A stretch of DNA of 64,000 bases from Shimia thalassica (GCF_001458215.1 NZ_CYTW01000001.1:1-64000), one strand, 5' to 3'; positions 21,001 to 28,257 are shown, counted from the first letter of the stretch. The notes: generated by a model not told the origin, from the sequence alone. Translations and numbers: made by a program.

Positions 21001-24000
21001 CGTCGGGAAGCTGAATTGCAATGCTTGGTATTGCGCGTCCGTTCCTGTGAAAGAGAAACCGCCGCCCGTGGCCGGATTGTATGAATAGGTCGCAGCCGGC
21101 ACGTTCAGTATCAAAATGTTCGCGGGAAGATCGACCAATGTCAGCGAAACTGTTTCCAGCGTTTCCACAGGTGTGTTGGGATCGGTGTCGTCGATACCCA
21201 CTTGCCATGCAGATGACGGTGTCACCACTATTCTGGCATCGGTTTCCTGCGCTTCTAGCTCGTCAATGTCAAAGTCGATATCACCCGTTGGTGTGATCGT
21301 GATAGTCTGCGAGGTGTCGATTTGCCCTTCTGGGCTGATTGCCGTGATCTGGCTCTGGATCGTGCCCGAGTAATCTTCAGGCAACGTTAGGTTCAGACTG
21401 TTTGCGTCATCCATGTCACCGGTCCAGATCCCCGTTGATGGATCATATTGACCTGACGAGAAAACGACCCCATCCGGAAGGTCGGTAAAGCTGATTTCGA
21501 CTGTGGTGCTGTCTTCCGACCCATCGATGTCGGTGGCGGCGACTGCGATCCCGAGATCAACCGTGACGCCCGCGCCATCGCTGTCTTCTGCCCCCGTAAC
21601 GGTTGCTGGGGCTGTCAGCGTGACATCAAGTTCGTATCCGATGTCTACGATGCGTGTTGCGGTTGCGGTGCCGTCTGTGGGTGTGTCTGCGTTTGGATCC
21701 TGGTCTTCGTTGGTCTGGACGTTGAGTGTGAGTGTGAGGGGCAGGCTTGTGCTGCCGTCTGTGAGGTCTGCGCGGTTTGCGGTTGAGAAATCTGCGGGCA
21801 GGGTCAGGGAGAGGGCCTGATAGGCTGCCATGACATCGCCGACATCTGCGGCGTTGAGGGTGATGGTGAGGGTTGCGGCGCCGGTTGTGGCGTCGTCGTC
21901 GATGTTTGCGATGGCGCCTGCGGGCAGGGTGATGCCGAGGCCTGGCAGGTCTGATCCTGCGGGCAGGCCGGAGATGGTCAGCAGGAGTGTCTCGAGGGCC
22001 TCTGATCCGTCGGCATCGGTGACGGCGGGCAGCAACAGATCCGAGGGCACCACGGGGGTTGCGGCGTCGGTCTCGTCGGGCACGGTGTCGGGCTGGCTGG
22101 TGTCGATCTCGACATCGCCTTCGGGGGTGATGCGCAGGGTGACGGGTGTTGTTTGTCCTGCGGCATCCTCTGAGGAGGTTGCCGAGAGGGTGCCGTCCAG
22201 GACGAGGCCGTCCGCGGCGGGGCTTTCTGTGGAATAGTCTGCGGGGAAGCTGAGTTGCAGGGCCAGATACTGGGCTTCGGTGCCGGTGAAGGTGAGTGCG
22301 CCTCCGGCGGCGGCGTTATAGGTGATGGTGCTGGCGGGGACGCCGAGGGCGAGGACCGCGGGGGGCAGATCAGCGAGGGTGAGGGTGACGGTGTCGAGTG
22401 TCTCGCGGGGCAGGTTGGGATCGCTATCCGAGATGGCGATGGCCCAGGCATCCGAGGGGGTGAGCACGACACGGGCGTCGGTCTCTGCGGCGACGAGTTC
22501 TTGAATGTCGAAGTCGATATCGCCTGCGGGGGCGATGGTGATGGTCTGTGCGGTGCTGATCTGGCCTTCTGGGCTGATGGCGGTGATGGCGGCGGTGATC
22601 GTGCCGGAATAATCTGCGGGCAGATGCAGCGAGAGGGCGTTGGCCTGTGCCATGCTGCCGGTCCAGAGGCCTGTGCCGGCCTCGAGTGTGCCGGTGCTGG
22701 CGGTTGCGCCTGCGGGCAGGTCGCCAAAGGCGATCTCGACGGTGGTGCTGTCTTCTGAGCCGTCGATGTCTGTTGCGGCGACTGTGATCGCGAGGTCGAC
22801 CGTGACGCCGGAACTGTCGGCGCCATCGCCGTCTTCCACGGCCAGAACCGTTGCAGGCGCTGTCAGGGTCACGTCCAGCTCGTAAGCCAGGGTCACGTCC
22901 AGACGGGCGATGCCAAAGCCGCCTTCGTCTGAGACGGCGGCGATCTCGGCAAACAGGGTGGTTGCCGGGTTCTGGGTGGAATAATCGGTGGGCAGCGACA
23001 GCACCAGGTTCTGGTATTCCGCGAGTGTGCCGATGAAGTTCAGGGTTGGCAGGGCGAGGGGGGCAAAGCTTGTCCCGCCATCTGTAGAGACCTGCGTGCC
23101 GGGGGGCAGCGCGTTGAAGGCGACGGCGACCATCTGGATGCTTTCCGAGCCATCCGCGTCGGTCACCCGGGGGGTGATACTGTCGCTGGGGCGGAAGATC
23201 ACGGGGGCATCGGTCTCGGTGAGGGCGAGGGTTGCATCGGCGAGTGTGACATCGCCTTCGACATTGATCACGACGGGGATGTCGCCGGAGGCGGTGCCGT
23301 CTGATGTTGTGACGGTGAGGGCGGCCTCGAGCGTTGTGGCGGGGTTCTCGGTCGCATAATCGGTGGGGAAGACCAGCCGGACGTCTGCCGGGTCCAGGGT
23401 GTCGCCTGCGGCGATGGTCAGATCGAAGGTAAAGGTGCCGTTGCCTGCGTCGGTGAAGGTGCCGACATCATTGCCTGCGCCGTCCAGGGCCTGCATTTGC
23501 GGGGGCAGGCCGGGCAGGGCGAAGCTGAGGCTTTGGATGGTCTCGTTTGGATCGCTGACCAGGACCGAGATAAAGTCTGACAGCAGGACCTCGACGGGGG
23601 CGTCGGTCTCTGTGGTCACAATGGTGCCGTCGATCACGATGTCGGGTGTCGGGGTGACGACGATGGCCTGTGGCGCGCTTGCGACGCCTTCCGGGGTGAT
23701 CACGGTGATGGTCGACAGGATGGTGCCGTTGTAGTTGCCGGGCAGGGACAGGATGAGGGCTTCGGCTTCGGCGACGGTGCCGGTCCACAGACCTGCGGCC
23801 ACATCGAGTGCGCCGCCATTGGCGGTGCTGCCTGCGGGCAGGCCGCCAAAGGCGATCTCGACGCGCGCGGCAAAGCGCGGGTCGGCGGGGTCTTCGGTCT
23901 CCGAGCCGTCGATATCCGTGATGGCAATCCCGATCCCGAGATCGACATCGACGCCCTGGTCGCTGACGGGCACGCCATCGTCCTCGGCGGCGATCCGCAG

Positions 24001-25419
24001 GCGGGGGGCTGTGAGGTCGATGTCTTGTTCGTATCCGATGTCTACGATGCGTGTTGCGGTTGCGGTGCCGTCTGTGGGTGTGTCTGCGTTTGGATCCTGG
24101 TCTTCGTTGGTCTGGACGTTGAGTGTGAGTGTGAGGGGCAGGCTTGTGCTGCCGTCTGTGAGGTCTGCGCGGTTTGCGGTTGAGAAATCTGCGGGCAGGG
24201 TCAGGGAGAGGGCCTGATAGGCTGCCATGACATCGCCGACATCTGCGGCGTTGAGGGTGATGGTGAGGGTTGCGGCGCCGGTTGTGGCGTCGTCGTCGAT
24301 GTTTGCGATGGCGCCTGCGGGCAGGGTGATGCCGAGGCCTGGCAGGTCTGATCCTGCGGGCAGGCCGGAGATGGTCAGCAGGAGTGTCTCGAGGGCCTCT
24401 GATCCGTCGGCATCGGTGACGGCGGGCAGCAACAGATCCGAGGGCACCACGGGGGTTGCGGCGTCGGTCTCGTCGGGCACGGTGTCGGGCTGGCTGGTGT
24501 CGATCTCGACATCGCCTTCGGGGGTGACCCTGACAGGAAAGCGAAGCGTTGCCGTCTCGCCCGCGTTTGAAACGGCCTCAACCGAACCAAGCAGCGGACC
24601 AGATGCAATATCCGAGCGGGACGCCGAGGAAAAATCCGTGGGCAAGGTGATGTCGAGCGTATCAAACTCGGCAAGAGTGCCGACAAACTCTAGAATGAAT
24701 GTGCCGTCCGGTTGAGCCACAAGCTGTCCGGCGCTGACTTGGGTTCCAGAGGGCAGGCTGTCGATTTGAAGCCGAACTTCTGTGACCGTGTTTGTTGTGT
24801 CCTGTGACGTAAACGTGAAGCCGATGTAGTCGGTTGGGCGAAACTGGATCGCGGCGTCTGTTTCGGAAAACCGAAACGGTCCGGTCAACGTTATTTCCAG
24901 ATCGGCGGTTGTGGACCCATCGTCATCCCCGCTGTATTCGCGGTCTTCCCGTGTACCAAAAGCGTAGCCTGTCGGCGGCAGCAATGGGTTGATATCAAGA
25001 CCAATAAGCGGGTCTTCGACAATCAGTTCGCGTTCGTCCGCAGACCCCCAAACGGGCGTGCCGGGGTTCACGATGAAATGCAGCGGAATCTCTGCGACGT
25101 CTTCTAAAACGCCCCAATCCTCTTCAGCAGTCGCGACGCTAATGAGCCTTGTGATCGGCACCAGAACCGAGCCAGTATCAATGAGAAGGGAGGACTCTGC
25201 AGCATTGGGAAAAACAATCAGAGTTCCGTCGGGTTGCAGCAGAATGAACTGATTGTCGAGGATAAAGGGGAACTCGATATTGGCGCCATCGGGCAGCTTT
25301 ACGGATGTGAGAAACTCGGTGTCGAGGACAATAACCTGTTCGGAAGCAGTTTCGAGAACCTTGCGGACATCGTCCTTGGAGGAGTTTTTCGCTAAGGTTT
25401 CATCCTGTTTCGACGTCAT
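12070..25419 (-). CDS. Giant RTX-type adhesin exported by type I secretion, 4449 aa
   Basis: A surface or secreted repeat protein with no Sec signal. The N-terminal ~150 residues (FILLQPDGTLIVFPN and preceding beta segments) resemble the retention module of LapA/BapA-type adhesins. Most of the length is tandem ~110-150-residue beta domains that repeat a D-x-D-G-S-E motif (17 occurrences) followed by GLPAG- and LPADFST-like strands, close to T1SS-143-type repeats. A cadherin-like domain precedes a short RTX stretch (GGAGSDTLEGGAGTD, about 4340) and a C-terminal type I signal. Residues 298-464 and 1097-1263 are identical at DNA level. I use the ATG at 25419; a TTG seven codons upstream is possible. 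The export genes lie next to it, convergent. Confidence 0.92.
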   Translation of the reverse strand: MTSKQDETLAKNSSKDDVRKVLETASEQVIVLDTEFLTSVKLPDGANIEFPFILDNQFILLQPDGTLIVFPNAAESSLLIDTGSVLVPITRLISVATAEEDWGVLEDVAEIPLHFIVNPGTPVWGSADERELIVEDPLIGLDINPLLPPTGYAFGTREDREYSGDDDGSTTADLEITLTGPFRFSETDAAIQFRPTDYIGFTFTSQDTTNTVTEVRLQIDSLPSGTQVSAGQLVAQPDGTFILEFVGTLAEFDTLDITLPTDFSSASRSDIASGPLLGSVEAVSNAGETATLRFPVRVTPEGDVEIDTSQPDTVPDETDAATPVVPSDLLLPAVTDADGSEALETLLLTISGLPAGSDLPGLGITLPAGAIANIDDDATTGAATLTITLNAADVGDVMAAYQALSLTLPADFSTANRADLTDGSTSLPLTLTLNVQTNEDQDPNADTPTDGTATATRIVDIGYEQDIDLTAPRLRIAAEDDGVPVSDQGVDVDLGIGIAITDIDGSETEDPADPRFAARVEIAFGGLPAGSTANGGALDVAAGLWTGTVAEAEALILSLPGNYNGTILSTITVITPEGVASAPQAIVVTPTPDIVIDGTIVTTETDAPVEVLLSDFISVLVSDPNETIQSLSFALPGLPPQMQALDGAGNDVGTFTDAGNGTFTFDLTIAAGDTLDPADVRLVFPTDYATENPATTLEAALTVTTSDGTASGDIPVVINVEGDVTLADATLALTETDAPVIFRPSDSITPRVTDADGSESIQMVAVAFNALPPGTQVSTDGGTSFAPLALPTLNFIGTLAEYQNLVLSLPTDYSTQNPATTLFAEIAAVSDEGGFGIARLDVTLAYELDVTLTAPATVLAVEDGDGADSSGVTVDLAITVAATDIDGSEDSTTVEIAFGDLPAGATASTGTLEAGTGLWTGSMAQANALSLHLPADYSGTITAAITAISPEGQISTAQTITIAPAGDIDFDIQELVAAETDARVVLTPSDAWAIAISDSDPNLPRETLDTVTLTLADLPPAVLALGVPASTITYNAAAGGALTFTGTEAQYLALQLSFPADYSTESPAADGLVLDGTLSATSSEDAAGQTTPVTLRITPEGDVEIDTSQPDTVPDETDAATPVVPSDLLLPAVTDADGSEALETLLLTISGLPAGSDLPGLGITLPAGAIANIDDDATTGAATLTITLNAADVGDVMAAYQALSLTLPADFSTANRADLTDGSTSLPLTLTLNVQTNEDQDPNADTPTDGTATATRIVDIGYELDVTLTAPATVTGAEDSDGAGVTVDLGIAVAATDIDGSEDSTTVEISFTDLPDGVVFSSGQYDPSTGIWTGDMDDANSLNLTLPEDYSGTIQSQITAISPEGQIDTSQTITITPTGDIDFDIDELEAQETDARIVVTPSSAWQVGIDDTDPNTPVETLETVSLTLVDLPANILILNVPAATYSYNPATGGGFSFTGTDAQYQALQFSFPTDYSTESPASDGLVLNGTLSATSSEDASGDSSPVVLRITPEGDVEIDDTLPDTIPDETDASTVITPSDLLRPATTDLDGSENLETLVLTIEGLPAGSNEGSLNITVPTGAILDFATDQATGSSTLTLTMLSATVADISAAYATFNLTLPADFSTANRADLTDGSTTQALTFSLDVQTDEDQDRGTDTANDGTATATRIVEIGFEADISLTAPLRVNAQEDDGNTGDPDLGVDVDLGIDVSITDQDGSETADTSDPRFAAQVAIEFFGIPAGTGVNGGVLSGSNWTGSVAEANALVLSLPPNYHGEILNLITVTTPEGVQNTVQAVIVSPTPDIIIDGEVITDETDDTVSVLLSDFIDVIVGPGETIQNLTFDLDGIPAGTQVIDGGGNPIGIFTDNGDGTSDFLYIFNGTGAIATDATILFPRDYSTTSPQQDLFATITVTTNEGTVSENIPITVTEEGDMTINDGSFALEETDAAIQFRPADQIMPVATDIDGSESISQVAVIFNALPTGTRYATDGGTNFTDTSSTLQFVGTLAEYNGLVIELPADFSTENPATSLIGNVFAITNEGGAGRGELTVTVDAEGDVALSGPGRLDLTENDAPGDSDEDTTTDTPLDVHLVDAVAAAGSDADGSETVASVDISVSGLPTGSLYSTDGGASFTAVPDGPTFGLTSLSYAQYADLILRLPADFSTTTDITGSATFTTDEALLAGETDVDGTDGIETQAFVITVASEQDVVITAQDITVIEDLGTFIPFNLDTAVTDIDGSEIITAITVDFVDLPTGDTELTGGVIVNGPTATWTGTLTELQALGVVSFPEHFSGIIDINVTVQTDEGTAAGTSESFALNVTPVSEPTLVVSVDATPANVDMITADNFIVDEDTSFLMTFDAQTPDRDGSEQLTTIVVEHVPDGWIPNTNGAVDLALFEQGAASISSATINGTTLTITLNGNVQEFIGALRITPLADDDRDVETIVGNDLVTTVTSVDSAAGLPSDTQTAQDDLDIDVDAIVDDLDFNVADTRVQENTDGARRMNIALTDVALQDTDGSEVLQSLTLSISVETESDNFDPSHASDLLLEVRNNGLSKLVQITQTGSTPDSVDYTITPLPGTSGADFTAAIEDLRIEVPQHFSGVLTLDGTLAWSETTTGDVELDPGDNPGTSTFQIVQTVRPRVEAELTASVFVRDAGDVADDSPMIVHATVENGSVSGDEILTLLESTSDGSGPGQVDLYVGLDACTPDTDGSEQIETIVISNVPTDWIADHLSGTDVLQSAFFDPDGGLPLEQSEYDLVDSASYDENSGTLTITFVPDVTSFEASLQLRPSLYEDYDVDRQNGDSFTALGDFFGADLIIEVTVSDDNTDEVRTDDADATFDVDVDPVNNIAVILNGPVGNEGTIDAAGGVWQIPFEPTILDTDGSETVTAVVMRQVPAGVTVYVTDPNDPGGEKVPALLTDVNQPPGFNSWSLENGAWLTAELRGIPTHYAGDYPLQIDVVTTESDGGGTRVTTLNEILHIDPVIDGGDPSESFGGTEDTAIATPIDGNIIDNLNNSPGSPEDILGELVISNVVPDSFGRVPTFFLGQPIANSSSPGDYINAVPVDSNGEIRLTPVQAAELWVLPGTDSNETIEFDVTVLYYETIDITQVQLATGTVTIDVVGIADDPILTLQNPDPTDDPLSTITDDEIDDTFRPTEIVDGVANADRVYGYAGFDTGPFFLDSQLRDVILRSGLIAPNNLFRAADPISGAMTEITFGTGQFDGSETLYYLITGVDPSVSFLGATPVDSSGESFVVTAQQLATLEFVPTNVTEVTYYDMTLHAIVVEDDQPLDGLIGTPEEVLDLINALPGGAVVPMDFTVVVVPADGNGGLPCEPEQDLPLPILELIGSGDEDTVIELTVSITPQPPFYDSIDDLVNLPNGVTGDFGLGIELPPGASLATDPPGGVLFDPVTGLWVVDLSVLGVDPNDPTQTEGKLLFTPPEHESSPTNPFAPSETFGDEDPYDGLDSLEYSMILNNLTCGTSTSAASTFNLTINPIVDQPTIVLGGRSFDEDTTLDLGLQISSPDGGERPSGTVQIDVESTNGGQLLDSNGDPLTGTDIGGGFVRYEVNYADVDGLSLSAAEHYSGPLTVRVTASSEDIDNTTAATTITQTLNVIPVADVPFFNFDETIIDPDTGQPFVDTSGATPVITAIEDIPLNLSQLLDAGSPDQDGSETIAIVLSGVPDYLNVTGPSNNGFIDNGDGSYTISESAYPLVSIQLTAIHGRTPDSLDPTIPSEIPLTLAVNTLELANSDEATGTQDFILRIRPDADEPVLTASIDPVKGTEDSGDVFTLTLSGETPDPHETISFEIVVPDGGKIFLDGVEQPVVNGIVTLDSSPAPTITPSVNLGFAPNGVVTFLAPPDFGGMTSLDVTAITTDADGLFTDTERSPTETLDLDIAVAPDLVFSVLDPDVELDETDATVTHDPAGDFDIQVTDTDGSEIVDNVTYTLVGVSEGMAYQVAAGPIVPVTGDLVFSGSLADFQQLTLLFPQDYATNGTPLNGTINVTTNEGGDESGVFTIAVDGELDLTVTVDVQPDTAPQTGTPIVVDFGIDAMVTDVQTTPSETLEEVIVQFDDPLPAGTTASAGTLAGDRLTLTRGATSPTDFAALVAALSITVPGDFAGVLEGTITVSTNHGTGASDTFLVAINDQPDISGPVDITSTDALFAISFADLLANATDPDLPLTVENVTSDDPLVGLTVIGTTVFVNVPAAYIGTPTLTYDVVDSGPGPARSTATANLDIDTLQMVADGTHTGPDGVTRDLMDDVTGATGGNDIARGTSGDDAVVLSLATPYTEIDGFEMQGGSDFVDLSASSRDFTIDLGDDDDWAIGSSGNDILIGGAGSDTLEGGAGTDVFTITDLGSADLIVDFEEPVGLLFPTGVDQIDLTAVVALNLGENLDDHVGYDNATGELTVDGSLAATVETGSGGFADEVEVIFANASGAQETAII
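21630..22130. repeat. 501-bp perfect direct repeat, copy 2 (inside the adhesin gene)
   Basis: Read by eye, this is identical to 24027-24527 across 501 bases (167 codons, in frame). It encodes one whole adhesin domain beginning TPEGDVEIDTSQPDT. The copies are 2397 bp (799 codons) apart. Confidence 0.93.
24027..24527. repeat. 501-bp perfect direct repeat, copy 1 (inside the adhesin gene)
   Basis: Partner of 21630-22130. Other repeats in the adhesin are clearly diverged at DNA level, so exact identity here points to recent duplication or gene conversion. Confidence 0.93.
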
Positions 25420-26145
25420 ATTTGTTTTCCCAAAAAGCAACGCAGCTACGTCACGGTAGCATTACACATACTGGTCGTCGATTTGTAAATTTGGCCTGTG
25501 TTTGTAGTTTGTAGAGGGGTAAACGCCCCCGAGAGGCTTTGACCTGTCATTGTGGGTTTGCAAATACCTACTAATTGAGGCGTCGATCGTAGAGGTTACG
25601 GCCTATGGATTAGATTTTCCGAAACGCGTTTACTATGTCCACAATTCGAGCACCAATGGGGAGGAGCTGGCGCGCAGGAAGCTAAGCAGCAGCTCTGGTG
25701 TTTTGAATGCGTGAACATCTGACCCGGTAGGGACTTTATGGAATCTGAAAAGCGGGGACTGGCAGGTGGTCGAAGAAAATCATCTGTCAGCGCATCGGAC
25801 ATTGGCCAATTCCGGCATCCTCCGCGCACCGTTCTATCGTCCCTCTCTGCAGATTTGCTCCGCAAAGCGTCTGCCGGGCAATGGGATATGCCCAATACTT
25901 CCAAAGCGATGAAGCCGGGCTTGCAGATCAATTTCCCAAGCCCAAAAATGCTTGGAACTGCGTTGGGTTTTCCGAGGTAGGGTGAATGGTTTTGATACTT
26001 AGCTGGAGTGCTGTGGGCCATCTATATCGTAGGAGCGCTTGCAGGTAAGGACAATTCGAAGCGAGCTTCTGGGATGGTGAAAAAAGTCAAATGCGAGCTT
26101 AGATTTTCGCCCGAACAACGTTGAGCAAAAATCGTTGGTATCGAG
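25420..26145. other. Gene-free stretch before the island border
   Basis: The ~130 bases next to 25419 must hold the adhesin promoter and leader. The rest has short open frames on both strands (for example 25596-26021 on -, 25738-25980 on +) with no recognisable domain and no good ribosome site. No insertion-sequence ends are visible. It may be decayed sequence near the attachment site. Confidence 0.5.
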
Positions 26146-26158
26146 CCCCCGCAACCAA
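26146..26158 (+). repeat. Candidate attR core (copy of tRNA-fMet 3' end)
   Basis: CCCCCGCAACCAA repeats tRNA positions 44-56 in the same orientation. Upstream bases also match the tRNA in part (ATC three bases before the core), as expected for an eroded fragment. It lies between the adhesin and the next, functionally unrelated, cluster. Confidence 0.6.
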
Positions 26159-26178
26159 ATCAAATACACTCGTCTCCT

Positions 26179-26232
26179 AGCCGCCCAAGGGCGGCTTGCC
26201 GCGCTTCCAAGGGGGGAAGTGTTGAAGCGCGG
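26179..26232 (-). terminator. Tandem hairpins past the SARP-like gene
   Basis: The first hairpin is AGCCGCCC-AA-GGGCGGCT (26179-26196). The second is CCGCGCTTC/GAAGCGCGG (26199-26207 with 26224-26232). Both stems are perfect. They lie just downstream of the leftward gene ending at 26261 and just inside the putative attR. No T run follows, so termination or mRNA-end protection is inferred. Confidence 0.5.
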
Positions 26233-26260
26233 TAAGCGCAATGAAAAATGATCAAACGCG

Positions 26261-27895
26261 TCACAACCCTGCTACGCGAAGCAGGTTGGCAACCCAGGAA
26301 TAGTGATCAGGATTTTTGAAACAGTTCGGCCAGGCCCAATTGAGCGAAGTAAAGCCGGGCTGAAGATCAAGGATGCGGTGTGCGTGGCGGCGGGCGAGGG
26401 ACAGGTTGTTGGCCTCGGCTGACAAGACACACAAAACGACGCGCGCGCGTACGCTTCCCGGGCTGACGCGCAGCACATTATGCGCATGTCTCCACGCACT
26501 CTGGTCACCGGACAGGGCCAGCGCCATGGCCAGATTGGCTTCGATCCAGATCGGTGGGTGAGGAGTGAGCGCAAGCGCCTGTCGGCAAAGGGCAATCTCG
26601 CCCGCAAGCTGATCATCGTATCCCAAAAGCCCCGCGTGATACCCGAGCAATTCCGGGCTGTTCTGGAACCGCTCAAGCACTTTCTGCATCAGGCGACAGG
26701 CCTCTTCGGTTTCACCAGCAACATTAAGAGTAAACGCCTCAAGCGCGGCGCAATAGGGGTCGCTGGGGTGGCTGGCGCGCAATGTCTGGCAGGTAGAGAT
26801 CACCTGTTTCAGCGTCTGTTCTGGCGTGGTGTCCATACCGAGACGGATCATGTCCAACTGGCAAAACCCGATCGCCACATGAGCGGGCAAATATCCGTCA
26901 TCCAGCGCCAGACAGGTTTCATATTGCTGGATCGCCCGAACCAACCCGTCTTGTGTTGTATGGCTTTCTTGTATGCGGCCTTGCTGAAAGGCAGTCCAGA
27001 TTTCGGTTGAGGTGGCGCGCGATGACCAGATATCGGACCAGTGCCCGTCACGCAGGTTCAACTGCAGTGCCTGCACCACCTGCATCGAGATTTCTTCGAC
27101 TGCGTTAAAGGTATCCTGAGCGCGGAACCGGAACCGACCGGCCCAGAGACAGGTTTTGTCCAGTGACGACGTTAGTTGAGCCGACACCCGCAGGCCCGAC
27201 GCGCCGATAATCACACGCCCGCTCAGGATATATCCTTCAACCGGGCCTTCCTGACGGCTGGCATCGCGAAGCTCGATCACATCGGACAGGGTTCCGAGAA
27301 GAAACATAAGCTCGTCATGGATGGAACTTGCCGCGATATCCAGTTCTGCATCGCTGCCAACCTGTTCCATTTGTTCGACCATCACAGTCGGACGCTGACG
27401 GCCCCATTGGGATGGCACACGGGGCTGAAACGGCAATCCGCCGGGAATGTCTTCTCCGGTGTCAATGTCCCAATAGGCCTGTCGTTCAACCGTCAGCCAA
27501 TCTTCGAATTCGGGATCAGCGACATCCAGACCTTCGAGCAACTCTGCGCGGTCTGGCAACAATTGTTCGTCGAACAGATCAACCTCAAGCGCATCAAGAT
27601 TGATCGAAACGGTTTCGCGATCGATGTCCAGAAAATCGAGGCCGAACTTTCCAAAGTGTTTGGTCAGAACACTGAGTTCCTTGCGCAGTGATGAGGCCCC
27701 CTGCGCAGGGGCGCTGCTGCTCCACAGCCGGTCCTGAATCCAGACCCGGCTGCGGACTGTGTTTTTCGACAACAGGACCAGCGCGAGCAACGCCTTGGCC
27801 TTGGTGCCGCGTGGGGTTGCGTCCCGTCCATCGTCGCAGATGATCTGAAACGGGCCCGAAAGGAATATCTTGGTTCGAGCTTGGCTCATGGTCAT
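26261..27895 (-). CDS. SARP-like transcriptional regulator with TolB-like and TPR domains, 544 aa
   Basis: The N-terminal ~95 residues form an OmpR/SARP-type winged helix (KIFLSGPFQI, GTKAKALLALVLL, VWIQDRLWSS, ASSLRKELSVL). A middle region (about 165-290) resembles the TolB-like domain found with such regulators (YILSGRVIIGASGLRVSAQL, LWAGRFRFRAQDTFNAVEEI). The C-terminal half is TPR helices. There is no membrane helix, so it is cytoplasmic. It lies 26 bases downstream of the small-protein gene and probably shares its transcript. By family it should activate nearby biosynthetic genes; phased repeats near 32700 are a candidate target. Confidence 0.82.
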   Translation of the reverse strand: MTMSQARTKIFLSGPFQIICDDGRDATPRGTKAKALLALVLLSKNTVRSRVWIQDRLWSSSAPAQGASSLRKELSVLTKHFGKFGLDFLDIDRETVSINLDALEVDLFDEQLLPDRAELLEGLDVADPEFEDWLTVERQAYWDIDTGEDIPGGLPFQPRVPSQWGRQRPTVMVEQMEQVGSDAELDIAASSIHDELMFLLGTLSDVIELRDASRQEGPVEGYILSGRVIIGASGLRVSAQLTSSLDKTCLWAGRFRFRAQDTFNAVEEISMQVVQALQLNLRDGHWSDIWSSRATSTEIWTAFQQGRIQESHTTQDGLVRAIQQYETCLALDDGYLPAHVAIGFCQLDMIRLGMDTTPEQTLKQVISTCQTLRASHPSDPYCAALEAFTLNVAGETEEACRLMQKVLERFQNSPELLGYHAGLLGYDDQLAGEIALCRQALALTPHPPIWIEANLAMALALSGDQSAWRHAHNVLRVSPGSVRARVVLCVLSAEANNLSLARRHAHRILDLQPGFTSLNWAWPNCFKNPDHYSWVANLLRVAGL

Positions 27896-27921
27896 CCGTC
27901 AGAAAGGCCGCAACGCTTTAG

Positions 27922-28257
27922 TTATTTACCACACCCGCGCACCGAGATTTCACCCATGGCTTCTGCGGCGATGTCACGAAGATCGTAGTCGTCCAGCGCC
28001 GAAGCTGCGGGTTTGCCCCGTTTCGAGGACAGATCAGGGACCACCAAATGGACCTGTTCCGCGGTGTCATAGACAAAGGAAATGTCAGGATTCGCGGGGT
28101 CACCGCCTTCGTTGGTGCCGTTGAACATGTCCCGGATCGTCTTTTCACCTGCTTCGCGGTTCGCGCCTTGCGACTGATCTGACTCAGCCGCCAGTTCGAG
28201 AATTGCGAGTCCAAGCTCTTTGAGCGAAACGCCGTCATTCAGTTTCAATCTTGCCAT
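27922..28257 (-). CDS. Small acidic protein, possible RiPP precursor, 111 aa
   Basis: I do not recognise the family. It is acidic, Ala-rich and helical, with VHLVVPDLSS in the middle and a short C-terminal tail ISVRGCGK containing the only cysteine. AAGGA lies about 8 bases before the ATG. It is divergent from a YcaO-family gene 69 bases away and upstream of the SARP-like regulator. A leader-plus-core layout next to a YcaO enzyme suggests a modified-peptide precursor, but the core is not obvious and no known leader motif is visible. It could instead be a partner protein of YcaO. Confidence 0.75.
   Translation of the reverse strand: MARLKLNDGVSLKELGLAILELAAESDQSQGANREAGEKTIRDMFNGTNEGGDPANPDISFVYDTAEQVHLVVPDLSSKRGKPAASALDDYDLRDIAAEAMGEISVRGCGK

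Noticed and set aside
21978-22826. Long leftward open frame of 282 codons within the adhesin gene
   Set aside because: A shadow frame produced by the GC-rich repetitive codons of the adhesin; the product is low-complexity Pro/Ser/Arg sequence.
25596-26021. Leftward open frame of 141 codons
   Set aside because: Composition is unlike a real protein (many Cys, His, Pro), there is no ribosome site, and a second open frame lies opposite. Could not be supported.
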